A DNA stretch of 64,000 bases from UBA2589 sp039030015 (GCA_039030015.1 JBCCEZ010000017.1:1-64000), one strand, 5' to 3'. Counted from the first letter of the stretch, positions 37,236-46,535 are shown. The notes: generated from the letters alone by a model not told the origin. A program made the numbers and translations.

Positions 37236-40046
37236 CTAGAAGATCTCGTACCGCATCCGTACCATCGCGAACCGGCCGACGGCCGGAACGCCGACGAAGG
37301 AGCGATAGTCCGTGTTGAACACGTTCGTTACCGAGAGCATCGTCGTGAGCCCGGTCTGCGGGATTCGGTAGCCGAAGTTGAGGTCGAGCAGGCCGTACCC
37401 CTTCACGCACTCTTCGTCGAAGAGACCACCCCGGTCTCCCGTCACACACTCGGTGCCGACGAAGCCCGCGGATTCCGCCGGGAACTGCTTCTGAAGACGG
37501 AAAAGTGCCGAAGCGTTGAAGCCTTCCACGCTCCGGTATGCGAGCCCGAGAGATCCCTTCGCTTTCGGCGCGTTCAAGGCGATCGGGTACTCGACGCTCG
37601 CGAAGTAGTCGTTGCTGACCCAGGAGAAGGTCCCCGTCGCGGACCATTCGTCGTTCAGGAAGACCTGCATCGCCACATCCGCGCCGAACAGGTCGATGTC
37701 ACCGACGTTCCGGTAGGCGAGGATCAGCTCGGCTCCCTGCGCGTTCACGTCCTCGGACGAGACCACGCCGACCGGCAAACTCCCCACAGCGGTCGCGATC
37801 GCCGGCACCGCCACGGCGGCCTCCGCCTGCGCGCTCGCCGTCGCAGTCGCCAGGTCCTGACCCAGGCCCATGTAGAAGGGCACGCGCGCCGCGACGAAGG
37901 GTGCACCCAGGTACGCCCCGATGTCCTGACCGTTCAGCAGAATGAGGGGTGTCTGGAGGATCAGCGGGGATACGAAGTTGTTCTTCTTCTGGTAGTAGCC
38001 CGACATGTCGATCCGGACGCGGTCGTTGAAGACACCCGTCCATCCGAGCTCGAAGTTCTCGGTGTTGCTCTCCTCGACGACCGGTACATCAGAGATCAGC
38101 CCCGGGGTGATCGGGAGCACGTCCTGCGTCACCGGGTCGAGGGCGACGATCCCGACGTCGGAGCCGGTCGGCGCCAGCCCCTGCAGAATCGCGACGTAGG
38201 CAGGATCGAGCTGACCACTGGCCGCGATCGCCCCAACCGCGAGGGGCCACAGGGCCGCCGCGTCGGCCGGCAGAAGCTGGTCCGCACCACCCGGATTGAA
38301 GGGCGACCGCACGCCGCGAAGCGAACCGTCCGGGTTCTGGAAGCCATATCCGGTCGACCCGGTGCCGTACGCCCGGGTCGAGTACCCGAGCGGCCCGAGC
38401 GGCGACGGTGCTGCTCCCCCGTTGATGTCGAGGAAGAAGTTCAGGGTCGATGGGGTCGAGAACGCCCGGTTGTACGAGAAGCGGAAGTTCTGCTGCGGCG
38501 CCGGCTTGAAGACCAGCGAACCGCGCGGCGACCACACCTGCTCCGGCAGGAGGGAGTGATCGTCCACCCGGAGCGCCCCGATGAAGTCGAACTGCTCCGA
38601 GAGCGTGGTCTTGGATTGGAGGTACAGTCCCCACTCGTTGATGTCGTCGGTGGCCTCGTACGAGCCGTTGATCGACCCCTGCGTTTCCGGACGAGTCGCG
38701 AAGTAGTCGAAGCCGTACGTGAAGTCCTGACGGCCGTCGGCCACGGTGAAGCCGTGCTGAAGCTGCCCGACCGTGAGGGTCGACTGATCGATCAGCGGCA
38801 CGCCGTCTCGGAGAAGCCAGCTCGTGCCGGCGTCACTCGTGTTGTGGTAGATCTGCGCAAAGAGGCGGTCGTACGTGCCCTTGAGTTGGAAGAACTGATA
38901 GACCCAGTTCTCCGTCTGACCTGCGCCGAGCCCGGTCAGTTCGATCCCGGTCGCATCCGTCCGACCGTACGTGCCGACGAGCGTTCCCTGGTCGCCGAGT
39001 CGAACGTCGGCCCGAGCCTCGAATCCGTAGCGCTCGATGTCGAAGTTCCGTGACCCCAGGCGGGCGCACGCGACCTGCGCCACGGCGGCGGACAGTCCGC
39101 GCAGCACCTTGTCGTCGATGCAGCTCTGCGGGTCGGCGTCGGCCTGCGAACGGGCCGCGGCCTCGGTCGGATCCGTGTACTCCCAGTCGTCGCCACGGAG
39201 ATACTGACCCGAGAACTTGAGTCCGACGTTCTCGTTGACGAGGAAGGCCGAGCGGAACGCACCCTGGAAGACACTGCGCTCACCGCCACCCACCGTGACC
39301 GATGTGCCCTGATGGTCGAGGGGGGACTTCGAGATGATGTGAACCACGCCGTTGGCCGTGTTCGGGCCGTACAGTGCGGAGCCAGGCCCGAGCACAACCT
39401 CGATCCGATCGACGTCCTCTTCGATCTTCGGGATGAAGTGCATCAGGTTCACGCGCAGGGACGGGACCCCGGCGAGTCGGTTGTCCGACAGCACGTGGAG
39501 CGAGCCAGAGAAGATGTTGTTGAAGCCCCGCACCGTGACGTTCGTCGACTGAACGCCCTGGGTGATGATGTCGACGCCGGGCGCACTACGGAGCTGGTCG
39601 GCGATCGTCGGTGCCGGCCGCTCTGCGATCTGGGCCGAGCTGACGGTGAAGGTCATCGGAGCCGACTCACTCGCGCGCTCCTGAACACCGCGGCGAGGGG
39701 TCACGACCACCCCGTCGAGCTCGAACGCACGCGTCGGAAGCTGGATATCGAAGGTCGTCGAACCACCCGCCGTCACCGTGACACCGTAGTAGACCTGGCC
39801 GCGCGACGTGATGTGGCTGACGGTCAGGTCGTACGTGCCGGCCGGGAGCTGCAGCCTGTAGACGCCCTGGTTGTCCGTCAGGGCCGAGGTGCCCGCGGCA
39901 CCTGAGGCGAGGACCGTGGCCTGGGAGAGCGCCATGCCCCCCTCGTCCGTGACTCTTCCCGTGAGCGTGCCTTGCTGGGCGGCGATCGGGGTCGAGGCGA
40001 TCAGTACGGCTGCGAGCGGAATACAGAGGCGGGAGATCGTGCGCAT
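37236..40046 (-). CDS. TonB-dependent receptor with N-terminal carboxypeptidase-like domain
   Basis: A complete 936-residue outer-membrane receptor. Signal peptide about 1-23; CarboxypepD_reg-like Ig domain about 25-110 (TGRVTDEGGMALSQATV); plug about 135-240 with IADQLRSAPGVDI and SALYGPNTANGVVHI; then a 22-stranded barrel ending in aromatic RYEIF. The length and extra domain resemble SusC/OMP_RagA-like receptors, but no SusD gene is beside it, so the substrate is open. It is transcribed alone, divergent from ilvA, with a hairpin behind it. Confidence 0.94.
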   Translation of the reverse strand: MRTISRLCIPLAAVLIASTPIAAQQGTLTGRVTDEGGMALSQATVLASGAAGTSALTDNQGVYRLQLPAGTYDLTVSHITSRGQVYYGVTVTAGGSTTFDIQLPTRAFELDGVVVTPRRGVQERASESAPMTFTVSSAQIAERPAPTIADQLRSAPGVDIITQGVQSTNVTVRGFNNIFSGSLHVLSDNRLAGVPSLRVNLMHFIPKIEEDVDRIEVVLGPGSALYGPNTANGVVHIISKSPLDHQGTSVTVGGGERSVFQGAFRSAFLVNENVGLKFSGQYLRGDDWEYTDPTEAAARSQADADPQSCIDDKVLRGLSAAVAQVACARLGSRNFDIERYGFEARADVRLGDQGTLVGTYGRTDATGIELTGLGAGQTENWVYQFFQLKGTYDRLFAQIYHNTSDAGTSWLLRDGVPLIDQSTLTVGQLQHGFTVADGRQDFTYGFDYFATRPETQGSINGSYEATDDINEWGLYLQSKTTLSEQFDFIGALRVDDHSLLPEQVWSPRGSLVFKPAPQQNFRFSYNRAFSTPSTLNFFLDINGGAAPSPLGPLGYSTRAYGTGSTGYGFQNPDGSLRGVRSPFNPGGADQLLPADAAALWPLAVGAIAASGQLDPAYVAILQGLAPTGSDVGIVALDPVTQDVLPITPGLISDVPVVEESNTENFELGWTGVFNDRVRIDMSGYYQKKNNFVSPLILQTPLILLNGQDIGAYLGAPFVAARVPFYMGLGQDLATATASAQAEAAVAVPAIATAVGSLPVGVVSSEDVNAQGAELILAYRNVGDIDLFGADVAMQVFLNDEWSATGTFSWVSNDYFASVEYPIALNAPKAKGSLGLAYRSVEGFNASALFRLQKQFPAESAGFVGTECVTGDRGGLFDEECVKGYGLLDLNFGYRIPQTGLTTMLSVTNVFNTDYRSFVGVPAVGRFAMVRMRYEIF

Positions 40047-40205
40047 AGGGCCCTCGGGAACGGGGTGCTCCGACCAACTTCGTCACGGGAAGCTACGCCG
40101 CTAAAGCGCTGAAATGCAATCAGTTTCGGCGCTCGGCGTCGACCATCGGCCCCGCGTCTTATCGGCGTTTCGACGCGACGAGCGGCGCCTCCAACGTCGA
40201 TTGCC

Positions 40206-40211
40206 TAGCTT
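40206..40211 (+). promoter_or_regulatory. -10-like TAGCTT with a 6-nt gap to the ilvA ATG
   Basis: TAGCTT-CCCCCC-ATG precedes the threonine dehydratase gene, and there is no purine-rich ribosome site. It has the same hexamer and spacing as trmH. Confidence 0.5.
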
Positions 40212-40217
40212 CCCCCC

Positions 40218-41189
40218 ATGGTTCTGAATCGTTTCCCGAAGGCGCGCCTCACGGAGGCCCGCTCACGCGTCTCCGACGCCGTGCACCACACCCCCCTACT
40301 CCGTTCCCGGACCCTGTCGCAACGCGTCGGCACGGACGTGTGGTTGAAGTGCGAAAACCTCCAGAAGACCGGCGCCTTCAAGGTGCGTGGAGCACTCAAC
40401 CGCCTCTCGACGCTCACCGACGACGAGCGCGCTCGCGGGGTCGCTACGATCTCGGCCGGGAACCACGCGCAAGCCGTCGCGTGGGCGGCGGCGATCAGCG
40501 ATACGCGGTGCGTGGTCGTGATGCCCGAGCACGCATCCCCGACGAAGGTTCGTGCGAGCGAGGGGTATGGAGCGGAGGTCGTCCTTCATGGGGACGCCGC
40601 CGCAGCCTTCGTCCGTGTCCGGGAGATCAGTGCCGAGCAAGGGCTGACCTTCGTGCACCCCTTCGACGACGAAGAGGTCGTGGCCGGACATGCGTCGTGC
40701 GGCCTCGAAGTGGTCGAGGCCCTGAACGATGCGTTCGACGTCGTCGTGCCCGTCGGCGGGGGTGGCTTGTCTTCGGGGATCGCCGTCGCGCTGGAAGCGT
40801 CCGGATCGACCGCGCGCATCTGGGGCGTCGAGCCCGCTGGGGCGAACGCGATGCACCGCTCCTTCGTCGAAGGGCGGGCCGTCACCCTGCCCTCCGTAGA
40901 TACCGTGGCGGACGGCCTCGCCGCACCGATGGCCGGAGCACTCAACTACGAGATTCTCGCCGCCCGCGCCGAGGGGATCGCCGTTCTCGACGACGACACG
41001 ATCGTGGACGCCATGACCCTCCTGCTCGAACGGACCAAGCTGCTCGTCGAGACGTCCGGCGCGGCCGCACTCGCCGCCGTCCTCGCGGAGGCGATACCCG
41101 TCGACCCGAACCGAGACATCGTCGTCGTGCTCAGTGGAGGCAACGCCGACCTCGCCCAGCTCGGCGAGCTCCTCAGGACGCGGGACTGA
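40218..41189 (+). CDS. ilvA: threonine/serine dehydratase (PLP, no ACT domain)
   Basis: A 323-residue fold-type II PLP enzyme. The PLP lysine is in KTGAFKVRGALN, the phosphate-binding loop in VPVGGGGLSSG and the substrate loop in SAGNHAQAVAW. It converts threonine to 2-oxobutyrate. It lacks the C-terminal regulatory ACT domain of biosynthetic IlvA, so it resembles the short catabolic (TdcB) or serine racemase type; the symbol is provisional. It overlaps the next gene by one base (TGATG). Confidence 0.88.
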   Translation: MVLNRFPKARLTEARSRVSDAVHHTPLLRSRTLSQRVGTDVWLKCENLQKTGAFKVRGALNRLSTLTDDERARGVATISAGNHAQAVAWAAAISDTRCVVVMPEHASPTKVRASEGYGAEVVLHGDAAAAFVRVREISAEQGLTFVHPFDDEEVVAGHASCGLEVVEALNDAFDVVVPVGGGGLSSGIAVALEASGSTARIWGVEPAGANAMHRSFVEGRAVTLPSVDTVADGLAAPMAGALNYEILAARAEGIAVLDDDTIVDAMTLLLERTKLLVETSGAAALAAVLAEAIPVDPNRDIVVVLSGGNADLAQLGELLRTRD

Positions 41190-41971
41190 TGTGCCGTCTC
41201 GTCGCGTACGTCGGCGAACCGCTATCCCCTGCGGAGCTCGTCTTCGGTGGGGATCACTCGCTCGCGCGCCAGTCGTGGGCTCCCCGAGAACTCCTTTCGG
41301 GCTCGGTCAACGCGGACGGGTATGGCGTCGTCTGGTACGCGGAGGGCCAGCCGGCTCGGATCGCAGACCCGCGCCCGATCTGGCACGATTCGGATCTCGA
41401 GTCCACGCTCCGTTCCGTGCGCAGCGACGTCGTGTTGGGCGCACTGAGGAACGGAACGCCGGGGCTCATGGTCGACCGGTCGAGTCTCCTCCCCCTGGTC
41501 TCAGGGCGATACTCGTTCGCGCTCAACGGTTTCGTCCCGGACTTCCGACGATCTCATATGCGTGCGCTCCGCTCCCATCTATCCGATGAGCTCTACGCAG
41601 AGCTCATCGGCTCGTCGGATTCGGAGACTCTCTTCCTCCTCGCGTTGGGGGCGCTCCAGGCTGGCGCGACGCTCACGGAGTCGCTCGTCGAGACGGCCCG
41701 TCTCGTCGCCGCGCGGGTCGGGTCGGAGGAGGCCCAGCTCAACATGGTCCTCTCGGACGGCGCGGGGGTCGCGATGGTGCGAACAGGTACCGAGCCCGAA
41801 ACGAACTCGCTCTACCTGAACGCCCGCCCCAGCTTCGCACCCGGAGGCGTCGTGCTCGCATCCGAGCCGACCCATCCCAATGCCGAGGGATGGACCGTCG
41901 TTCAGCCGCACTCCTCCGTGCTCATCGAGACCTCCGGCTTGATCCGATTCGACGAGGTCCGCTTGGGCTGA
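41189..41971 (+). CDS. class II glutamine amidotransferase, EgtC-like
   Basis: A 260-residue Ntn-type amidotransferase. Cys2 (MCRLVAYVG) is the nucleophile; NADGYGVVWY and LNGFVPDF match the EgtC/YafJ family, and SSDSETLFLL is another family motif. In ergothioneine synthesis EgtC removes a gamma-glutamyl group, but no egtB or egtD lies here, so that role is not shown. The start is fixed by Cys2 and the TGATG junction with ilvA. It is convergent with the FKBP gene (8 nt gap). Confidence 0.82.
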   Translation: MCRLVAYVGEPLSPAELVFGGDHSLARQSWAPRELLSGSVNADGYGVVWYAEGQPARIADPRPIWHDSDLESTLRSVRSDVVLGALRNGTPGLMVDRSSLLPLVSGRYSFALNGFVPDFRRSHMRALRSHLSDELYAELIGSSDSETLFLLALGALQAGATLTESLVETARLVAARVGSEEAQLNMVLSDGAGVAMVRTGTEPETNSLYLNARPSFAPGGVVLASEPTHPNAEGWTVVQPHSSVLIETSGLIRFDEVRLG

Positions 41972-41979
41972 CGCCCCCG

Positions 41980-42474
41980 TCAGTCGACGTCGATCAGCTG
42001 CAGATGGAAGATCAGGGTCGCACCGGGGGGAACGTCCCCGCTGCCCCTGGATCCGTAGGCGAGCCCGGGTGGGACCACGAGGCGCCGCTCGCCCCCGCGG
42101 CGCATGCCGACGATCCCTTCGTTCCAGCCACGGATGACCTCGCGACCACCGAGCCGGAGGTGATACGGGTCACCCCCGAGTGAACCGTCGAAGACGGTCC
42201 CGTCCGGAAGCCAACCGACGTAGTGGATCCATACCCGCGAGTCTCGACGCGCAACGGGGCCGTCCCCGATCTCGACGTCCTGGACGTACAGGCCGGAAGA
42301 GGATTGCTCGAATTCCGTGAGGTCGACGTCCAGCTCCGGGGCGAAGAAGATCATGCTCGGGTCGGACGGTGGTAGCGGTCGGTCCGTCGCGTCCGCGCTC
42401 GTGCCCTGCCCCCCCGAACACGCTGCGACACCCGACAATACGGCGGCTGCGAGTAGCATCCTGACGTTCGGCAT
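41980..42474 (-). CDS. FKBP-type peptidyl-prolyl isomerase lipoprotein
   Basis: About 164 residues. A signal with lipobox (LSGVAACSGG) is followed by a linker and an FKBP domain (about 75-162): VWIHYVGWLPDGTVFDGS, REVIRGWNEGIVGMRRGG and PPGLAYGSRG are the usual motifs. It would assist folding of exported proteins. Several in-frame ATGs exist (42504, 42486, 42480, 42474); I prefer 42474, with GGGG at -10, but am not sure. Confidence 0.9.
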   Translation of the reverse strand: MPNVRMLLAAAVLSGVAACSGGQGTSADATDRPLPPSDPSMIFFAPELDVDLTEFEQSSSGLYVQDVEIGDGPVARRDSRVWIHYVGWLPDGTVFDGSLGGDPYHLRLGGREVIRGWNEGIVGMRRGGERRLVVPPGLAYGSRGSGDVPPGATLIFHLQLIDVD

Positions 42475-42621
42475 CCTCATCCCCATGCAACGATAGATTC
42501 GCATCCATCTTCCGAGCCCTCGCGCGCGGGAGCAAGACGGGCGTACCGTGTGTTGGGTTCCGGGGGTCGGACGCGTAGGCTCCCACCCGATCCAGTGCGG
42601 AACGACACGACGGAGAAGTCC

Positions 42622-43428
42622 ATGACGTTCGAGGCCCGACGACTCGCCCTCCCGGTGACCCTCTTCCTCTTCCTGGTCGGCTTTGCGGCCGCACCGCTCA
42701 TCCCGTCCGACACCGAAGCTCGCCCCGCTTCGGATGAACGAGCCGAAGAGTTGGTGGCCGCGTGGATCGACGCGTTGGGAGGGCTCGAAGCGTACTGGCC
42801 GCTCGAGTCGGCACGGTACACGCTGACCACGGAGATCTATGATCCCGTGAGCGGCCGCCTTCGTCGAACCCGGCCCCGCTACGTCACCCTACAGCGGACC
42901 GAGGCCGGCGAGCTCACCCGCATCGAGCGGTGGGAGGGCAACGACTTCATCGCGCAGGGCTGGAACGGGACGTCCGAGTGGGCGCGCATGAACGGCGAGG
43001 TGCTCCAGGCCGGGGACAAGGACTTCGACGAGGTACGCTACGTGTCGGGGGATGTCCACTACTGGATCTCTCTGCCCTTCAAGCTCCACGACCCGGGTGT
43101 GAACCTGCACGACCGTGGCGAAGACGATCAGGGACGAACGATCGTCGGCGTGAGCTTCGGTGAAGGGGTCGGTCTCCACGACGGCGACACCTGGCAGTAC
43201 TGGTTCGAAGACGGTCGGACATGGCCGGTCCAGGTCGCCTACATGGAAGAAGACAAGGACAACTGGAACCTGCTTCGGTTCGAGGACATCCGGACGGTCG
43301 ACGGCTACACCTTCGTGGGCCGTCGCGTGCACTACAACGAAGCGGGCGGGCTGACGAAGGTGCTCTACACGCACGACTTCGAGTTCAACCCGGAGCTCGG
43401 GCCGGAGACCTTCGAGGAGCCGATGTAG
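42622..43428 (+). CDS. exported protein of unknown function (LolA-like fold possible)
   Basis: A 268-residue protein with a signal peptide (LALPVTLFLFLVGFAAA). The ATG at 42622 has GGAGAAG as ribosome site and is preferred over an in-frame start at 42550. The mature part is rich in beta strands with WxxxxF repeats (ERWEGNDFIAQGWNGTSEWA, then QYWFEDGRTWPVQVAY). This resembles outer-membrane-lipoprotein-sorting-like proteins of Gemmatimonadota, but I cannot name the family. It is followed by tRNA-Asn on the other strand. Confidence 0.65.
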   Translation: MTFEARRLALPVTLFLFLVGFAAAPLIPSDTEARPASDERAEELVAAWIDALGGLEAYWPLESARYTLTTEIYDPVSGRLRRTRPRYVTLQRTEAGELTRIERWEGNDFIAQGWNGTSEWARMNGEVLQAGDKDFDEVRYVSGDVHYWISLPFKLHDPGVNLHDRGEDDQGRTIVGVSFGEGVGLHDGDTWQYWFEDGRTWPVQVAYMEEDKDNWNLLRFEDIRTVDGYTFVGRRVHYNEAGGLTKVLYTHDFEFNPELGPETFEEPM

Positions 43429-43447
43429 GGGAGACCCTCGCGGGTCA

Positions 43448-43520
43448 CTGGGGCGGGAGGGCTCGAACCTCCAACCTCCTGGTTAACAGCCAGGCGCTCT
43501 GCCAGTTGAGCTACACCCCA
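43448..43520 (-). tRNA. tRNA-Asn (anticodon GUU)
   Basis: A 73-nt tRNA. Acceptor TGGGGTG pairs with CGCCCCA (one T-G pair), discriminator G. The anticodon stem-loop CCTGG-CTGTTAA-CCAGG gives GUU. The T-loop GGTTCGAGCCC is intact. The CCA end is not encoded. Confidence 0.97.
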
Positions 43521-43530
43521 TCACAACAGA

Positions 43531-43564
43531 AAACGGCCGCGACCCTCGGGGGTCGCGGCCGTTT
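43531..43564 (-). terminator. intrinsic terminator between mdh and tRNA-Asn
   Basis: A perfect 15-bp stem (AAACGGCCGCGACCC and its complement) with a 4-nt loop is followed on the minus strand by TTTTCTGTT. It lies 172 nt after the mdh stop and 11 nt before the tRNA gene. The stem is symmetrical enough to act on either strand. Confidence 0.85.
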
Positions 43565-43735
43565 CGTGTGCTGTCTGGTCAGCTATGCGAAGACGACGTC
43601 GCTCCCCCCGAGTGGGTTGCGATTCGGATTCGAATTCGGATTGCAGACCATAGCGTTCATGCCACCAGCTTCGTGGAAGTCCGGACCGGCGTCAACCGCT
43701 CCACCCCGTGATACCGAACCGACGGCACGATCGGC

Positions 43736-44677
43736 TCAGCCCTCGGCTTCCATCGCCTTGAGCGCCGAGACGGTCGAGGTGACGTGCTCTGCGCTCGTCG
43801 CCAACGCGGCCTGCTCGTCGGCGTCGAGTTCGACCTCGATGATGCGCTCGAGGCCGTTCTCGCCCAGCATGCACGGCACGCCGAGGTAGAGGTCGTTGAA
43901 GCCGTACTCGCCCTGCAGCCACGCGGCGCAAGGAAGAATCCGACGCTTGTCCTTCACGATCGCTTCGGCCATCTGGACGGCGGCCGCAGCCGGCGCATAG
44001 TAGGCGCTGCCGGTCTTGAGGTAACCGACGATCTCACCGCCACCCTTTCGCGTCCGCTCGACAAGCGCGTCGATCCGGTCCTGCGAGAGCAGCTGCGTGA
44101 GCGGAATACCCGAGACGGAGGTGTAGCTCGCCAGCGGAACCATCGTGTCTCCGTGGCCGCCGAGCACGAGCGCCTGAATGTCCTCGATCGACACATCGAG
44201 CTCGAGGCCGATGAAGGAGCGGTACCGCGCGGTGTCGAGCACCCCGGCCATCCCGATCACGCGCTCACGCGGGAACCCGGAGGTCTCGAGCGCCACCTGG
44301 GCCATCACGTCGAGCGGGTTCGTCACCATGATGATGATCGAGTCCGGGGCGACACGCTTGATCTCGTTGGTCACCGACCGGATCACGTTCGCGTTCGTCT
44401 TCAGCAGATCGTCCCGGCTCATGCCCGGCTTGCGAGCGATCCCAGCGGTGACGATGAAGATCTCCGACCCTGCTGCCGCCTCGTAGTCGTTCGCCCCGAT
44501 CACCCGAGAGTCGAACCCCTCGATCGGCGCGCTCTCCCACTGGTCGAGGCCCTTACCCTGCGGAATGCCCTCGGCGATGTCGACGAGAACGACCTCGCGG
44601 GCCAGTTCCTTCTGCGAGAGGAGTTGCGAGCAGGTGGCGCCGACGTGGCCGGCTCCAACGACGGTGATCTTCTTCAT
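43736..44677 (-). CDS. mdh: malate dehydrogenase (LDH-like class)
   Basis: A 313-residue NAD-dependent enzyme oxidising malate to oxaloacetate. The NAD loop is VVGAGHVGATCSQLL, the catalytic region VTNPLDVMAQVA and GMAGVLDTARYR, and the active histidine lies in LVLGGHGDTMVPL. The Arg-rich substrate pattern and length match the group III Mdh of many bacteria. A TATACT-type promoter lies 100 nt upstream and a strong terminator behind, so it is a single-gene unit. Confidence 0.95.
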   Translation of the reverse strand: MKKITVVGAGHVGATCSQLLSQKELAREVVLVDIAEGIPQGKGLDQWESAPIEGFDSRVIGANDYEAAAGSEIFIVTAGIARKPGMSRDDLLKTNANVIRSVTNEIKRVAPDSIIIMVTNPLDVMAQVALETSGFPRERVIGMAGVLDTARYRSFIGLELDVSIEDIQALVLGGHGDTMVPLASYTSVSGIPLTQLLSQDRIDALVERTRKGGGEIVGYLKTGSAYYAPAAAAVQMAEAIVKDKRRILPCAAWLQGEYGFNDLYLGVPCMLGENGLERIIEVELDADEQAALATSAEHVTSTVSALKAMEAEG

Positions 44678-44776
44678 GACGGACGTAGCTCCGCGACGAT
44701 TTCAGTGGACGTCGGGCGCGCTCACTCCGGTCGGAGATCACCGCGCCGAACCGCACGATCGACGGCGGCCCGCAGG

Positions 44777-44804
44777 AGTATAACGCGCTCCCCGAGGAGG
44801 TCTA
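44777..44804 (-). promoter_or_regulatory. promoter for mdh
   Basis: On the minus strand TAGACC (44804-44799), a 16-nt spacer and TATACT (44782-44777). The -35 overlaps the moaA stop codon. It gives a leader of about 90 nt before the mdh ATG. Confidence 0.5.
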
Positions 44805-45827
44805 CCCGCCCGTCTGCGAGAGGGCTACGAGGCCTCCGGAGCCGGCCGCGCTTCCCATCACCAGGTGGTGTCGCTCGGGCTTGATCCGAAGCGTTTCCTG
44901 GATGTGAGGGAGGAGATCGTCACCGGCACGGAGGGGGTCTCGGAGGTTCGTCTGGATGTCCCCGAAGAGACACGGCCGAAGCTGCCCATCGGCGGTCAGA
45001 CGCATCCGGTTGCACCGGTCACAGTAGTTGTGACTCATCGGCGTGATCACGCCGATCGTGCCCGGGGCGTCCGGGAAACGGTAGTAACGGGCCGGGCCGT
45101 TTCCGAAGGGCCCCGCGACCGGCTCGAGGGCATCGATCGTCTCGATGCGAGCGAGAGCGTCGTCGCACGAGACGAATTGGTTCGAGCTGACGTCGAGGTT
45201 CGCACCGGTCGGCATCATCTCGATGAAGCGGATGTGCCAGGGCCGATCTCGGGTGATGCGCGCGAAGTCCTCGATCTCATCGTCGTTCTGACCACGGATC
45301 AGCACCACGTTGACCTTGATCGGATCGAAGCCCGCACGCTCGGCAGCGTCCAGCCCGGCCATGATCTTCGGGAAGGACCCGGGCCGACGCGCGATCGCAT
45401 CGACGCGGTCGGCGCGTAACGAGTCCAGTGAGACGTTGAGGCGCTGCACCCCGGCATCCCGGAGCGCTTCGGCCTGATCGTCGAGTAGAACCGCATTCGT
45501 GGAGAGCGACAGGTCGTCGATCCCGGGCACGGCGGCAATCATGCGGATCAGGTCGGGAAGGTCCCGTCGCACAAGCGGCTCGCCGCCCGTCACACGGACA
45601 CGTTTTAAGCCGATACCGGCCATCACCCGGACGATCTCGGTGATCTCCTCGTAGCTGAGAAGGGCCTCGCGCTTCAACCACGGAAGGCCTTCGAGGGGCA
45701 TGCAGTACACACACCGCAGGTTGCACTTGTCCGTGACCGATACGCGGAGGTATTCGACGCGACGACCGAAGGTGTCGGTCATCTCCGGGCCGGTCTCGGG
45801 GTGCTGGGGTAAGTCGATCCGACTCAT
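44802..45827 (-). CDS. moaA: GTP 3',8-cyclase MoaA
   Basis: A 341-residue radical-SAM enzyme that starts molybdopterin synthesis. The N-terminal cluster is CNLRCVYCMP, the C-terminal cluster cysteines are in NYCDRCNRMRL and LRPCLFG, and the protein ends in the required Gly-Gly tail. The ATG at 45827 overlaps moaE by 4 nt; the longer frame to 45920 is not conserved. Together with moaE and moaD it forms an operon whose product serves MsrP and other molybdoenzymes. Confidence 0.95.
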   Translation of the reverse strand: MSRIDLPQHPETGPEMTDTFGRRVEYLRVSVTDKCNLRCVYCMPLEGLPWLKREALLSYEEITEIVRVMAGIGLKRVRVTGGEPLVRRDLPDLIRMIAAVPGIDDLSLSTNAVLLDDQAEALRDAGVQRLNVSLDSLRADRVDAIARRPGSFPKIMAGLDAAERAGFDPIKVNVVLIRGQNDDEIEDFARITRDRPWHIRFIEMMPTGANLDVSSNQFVSCDDALARIETIDALEPVAGPFGNGPARYYRFPDAPGTIGVITPMSHNYCDRCNRMRLTADGQLRPCLFGDIQTNLRDPLRAGDDLLPHIQETLRIKPERHHLVMGSAAGSGGLVALSQTGG

Positions 45828-46282
45828 CCGACCGCTCCCGGCTCGGCGACACCGGTCCCCGGTGGGACGGTGCCCTTCACCCACGACGCGTCTCCCTCGA
45901 CGTAGTGCTCCTTCTTCCAAATCGGCACCCGCTTCTTGATCTCCTCGATCACATAGCGCGTGGCGTCGAACGATTCCGCCCGGTGGGGCGACGACGCGGC
46001 GATCGCCACGGAGACCTCACCGATGTCGAGCTCGCCGATTCGGTGGACGACCGCGAGTCGATCGGTGCTCAACCGCTCTGCGGCTTCCTCGGCGATTCTC
46101 GCCAACTCCGGCTCGGCCATCTCGACATACGCGTCGTAGCGCATGCCGGAGACCGAACGCCCATCCGCGTGATTGCGCACCACGCCGACGAAGAGAAGCG
46201 CCGCGCCATCTTCGTCGTGTCCGACTCGAGACAAGACGGCCGCCGGGTCGATGACGTCCGACGTGATCGCGGCGTGCACCAT
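45824..46282 (-). CDS. moaE: molybdopterin synthase catalytic subunit MoaE
   Basis: A 152-residue protein. Family motifs are GALLFVGVVRNHADG-like near residue 30, MRYDAYVEMAE, VVHRIGELDIGEVSVAI and VPIWKKEHYVEG, which includes the active lysines. It transfers sulfur from MoaD to precursor Z. The ATG at 46282 sits just 1 nt after the moaD stop; a frame to 46321 is also open. Confidence 0.93.
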   Translation of the reverse strand: MVHAAITSDVIDPAAVLSRVGHDEDGAALLFVGVVRNHADGRSVSGMRYDAYVEMAEPELARIAEEAAERLSTDRLAVVHRIGELDIGEVSVAIAASSPHRAESFDATRYVIEEIKKRVPIWKKEHYVEGDASWVKGTVPPGTGVAEPGAVG

Positions 46283-46283
46283 C

Positions 46284-46535
46284 TCAGCCACCCGCCACCG
46301 GTGGGATGAACGCAACCTCATCGTCCGCGGCGAGCGGCTCGTCGAGATACGCGTACGTCCGATTCACTGCAATCGCGGGCTCTTCGGGCAACGCATCGAA
46401 GGGTGCACCCCGCGAACGAAGGGAGTGCACGAGATCGCCCACGGTGGCACCGGATGCGAGCTCCACCTGGACTTCGCCGGTCCCGACGAGGTCCCGGTAC
46501 GCCGCAAAGAAGAGTGCCTGCACGGAGAAGTTCAC
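46284..46535 (-). CDS. moaD: molybdopterin synthase sulfur carrier MoaD
   Basis: An 83-residue ubiquitin-fold protein ending in VAGG, the Gly-Gly tail that is thiocarboxylated. LFFAAYRDLVG and DEVAFIPPVAGG match the family. It starts at a GTG (46535) with no strong ribosome site. It is the first gene of moaD-moaE-moaA. Confidence 0.92.
   Translation of the reverse strand: MNFSVQALFFAAYRDLVGTGEVQVELASGATVGDLVHSLRSRGAPFDALPEEPAIAVNRTYAYLDEPLAADDEVAFIPPVAGG

Noticed and set aside
37176..39053. Open frame of 625 codons on the plus strand
   Set aside because: It is antisense to the TonB-dependent receptor and shows Arg/Val/Asp-rich shadow composition.
41968..41983. Hairpin CTGACG-CCCC-CGTCAG between egtC-like and FKBP genes
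   Set aside because: A 6-bp stem spanning two stop codons without a T-run is too weak to call a terminator.
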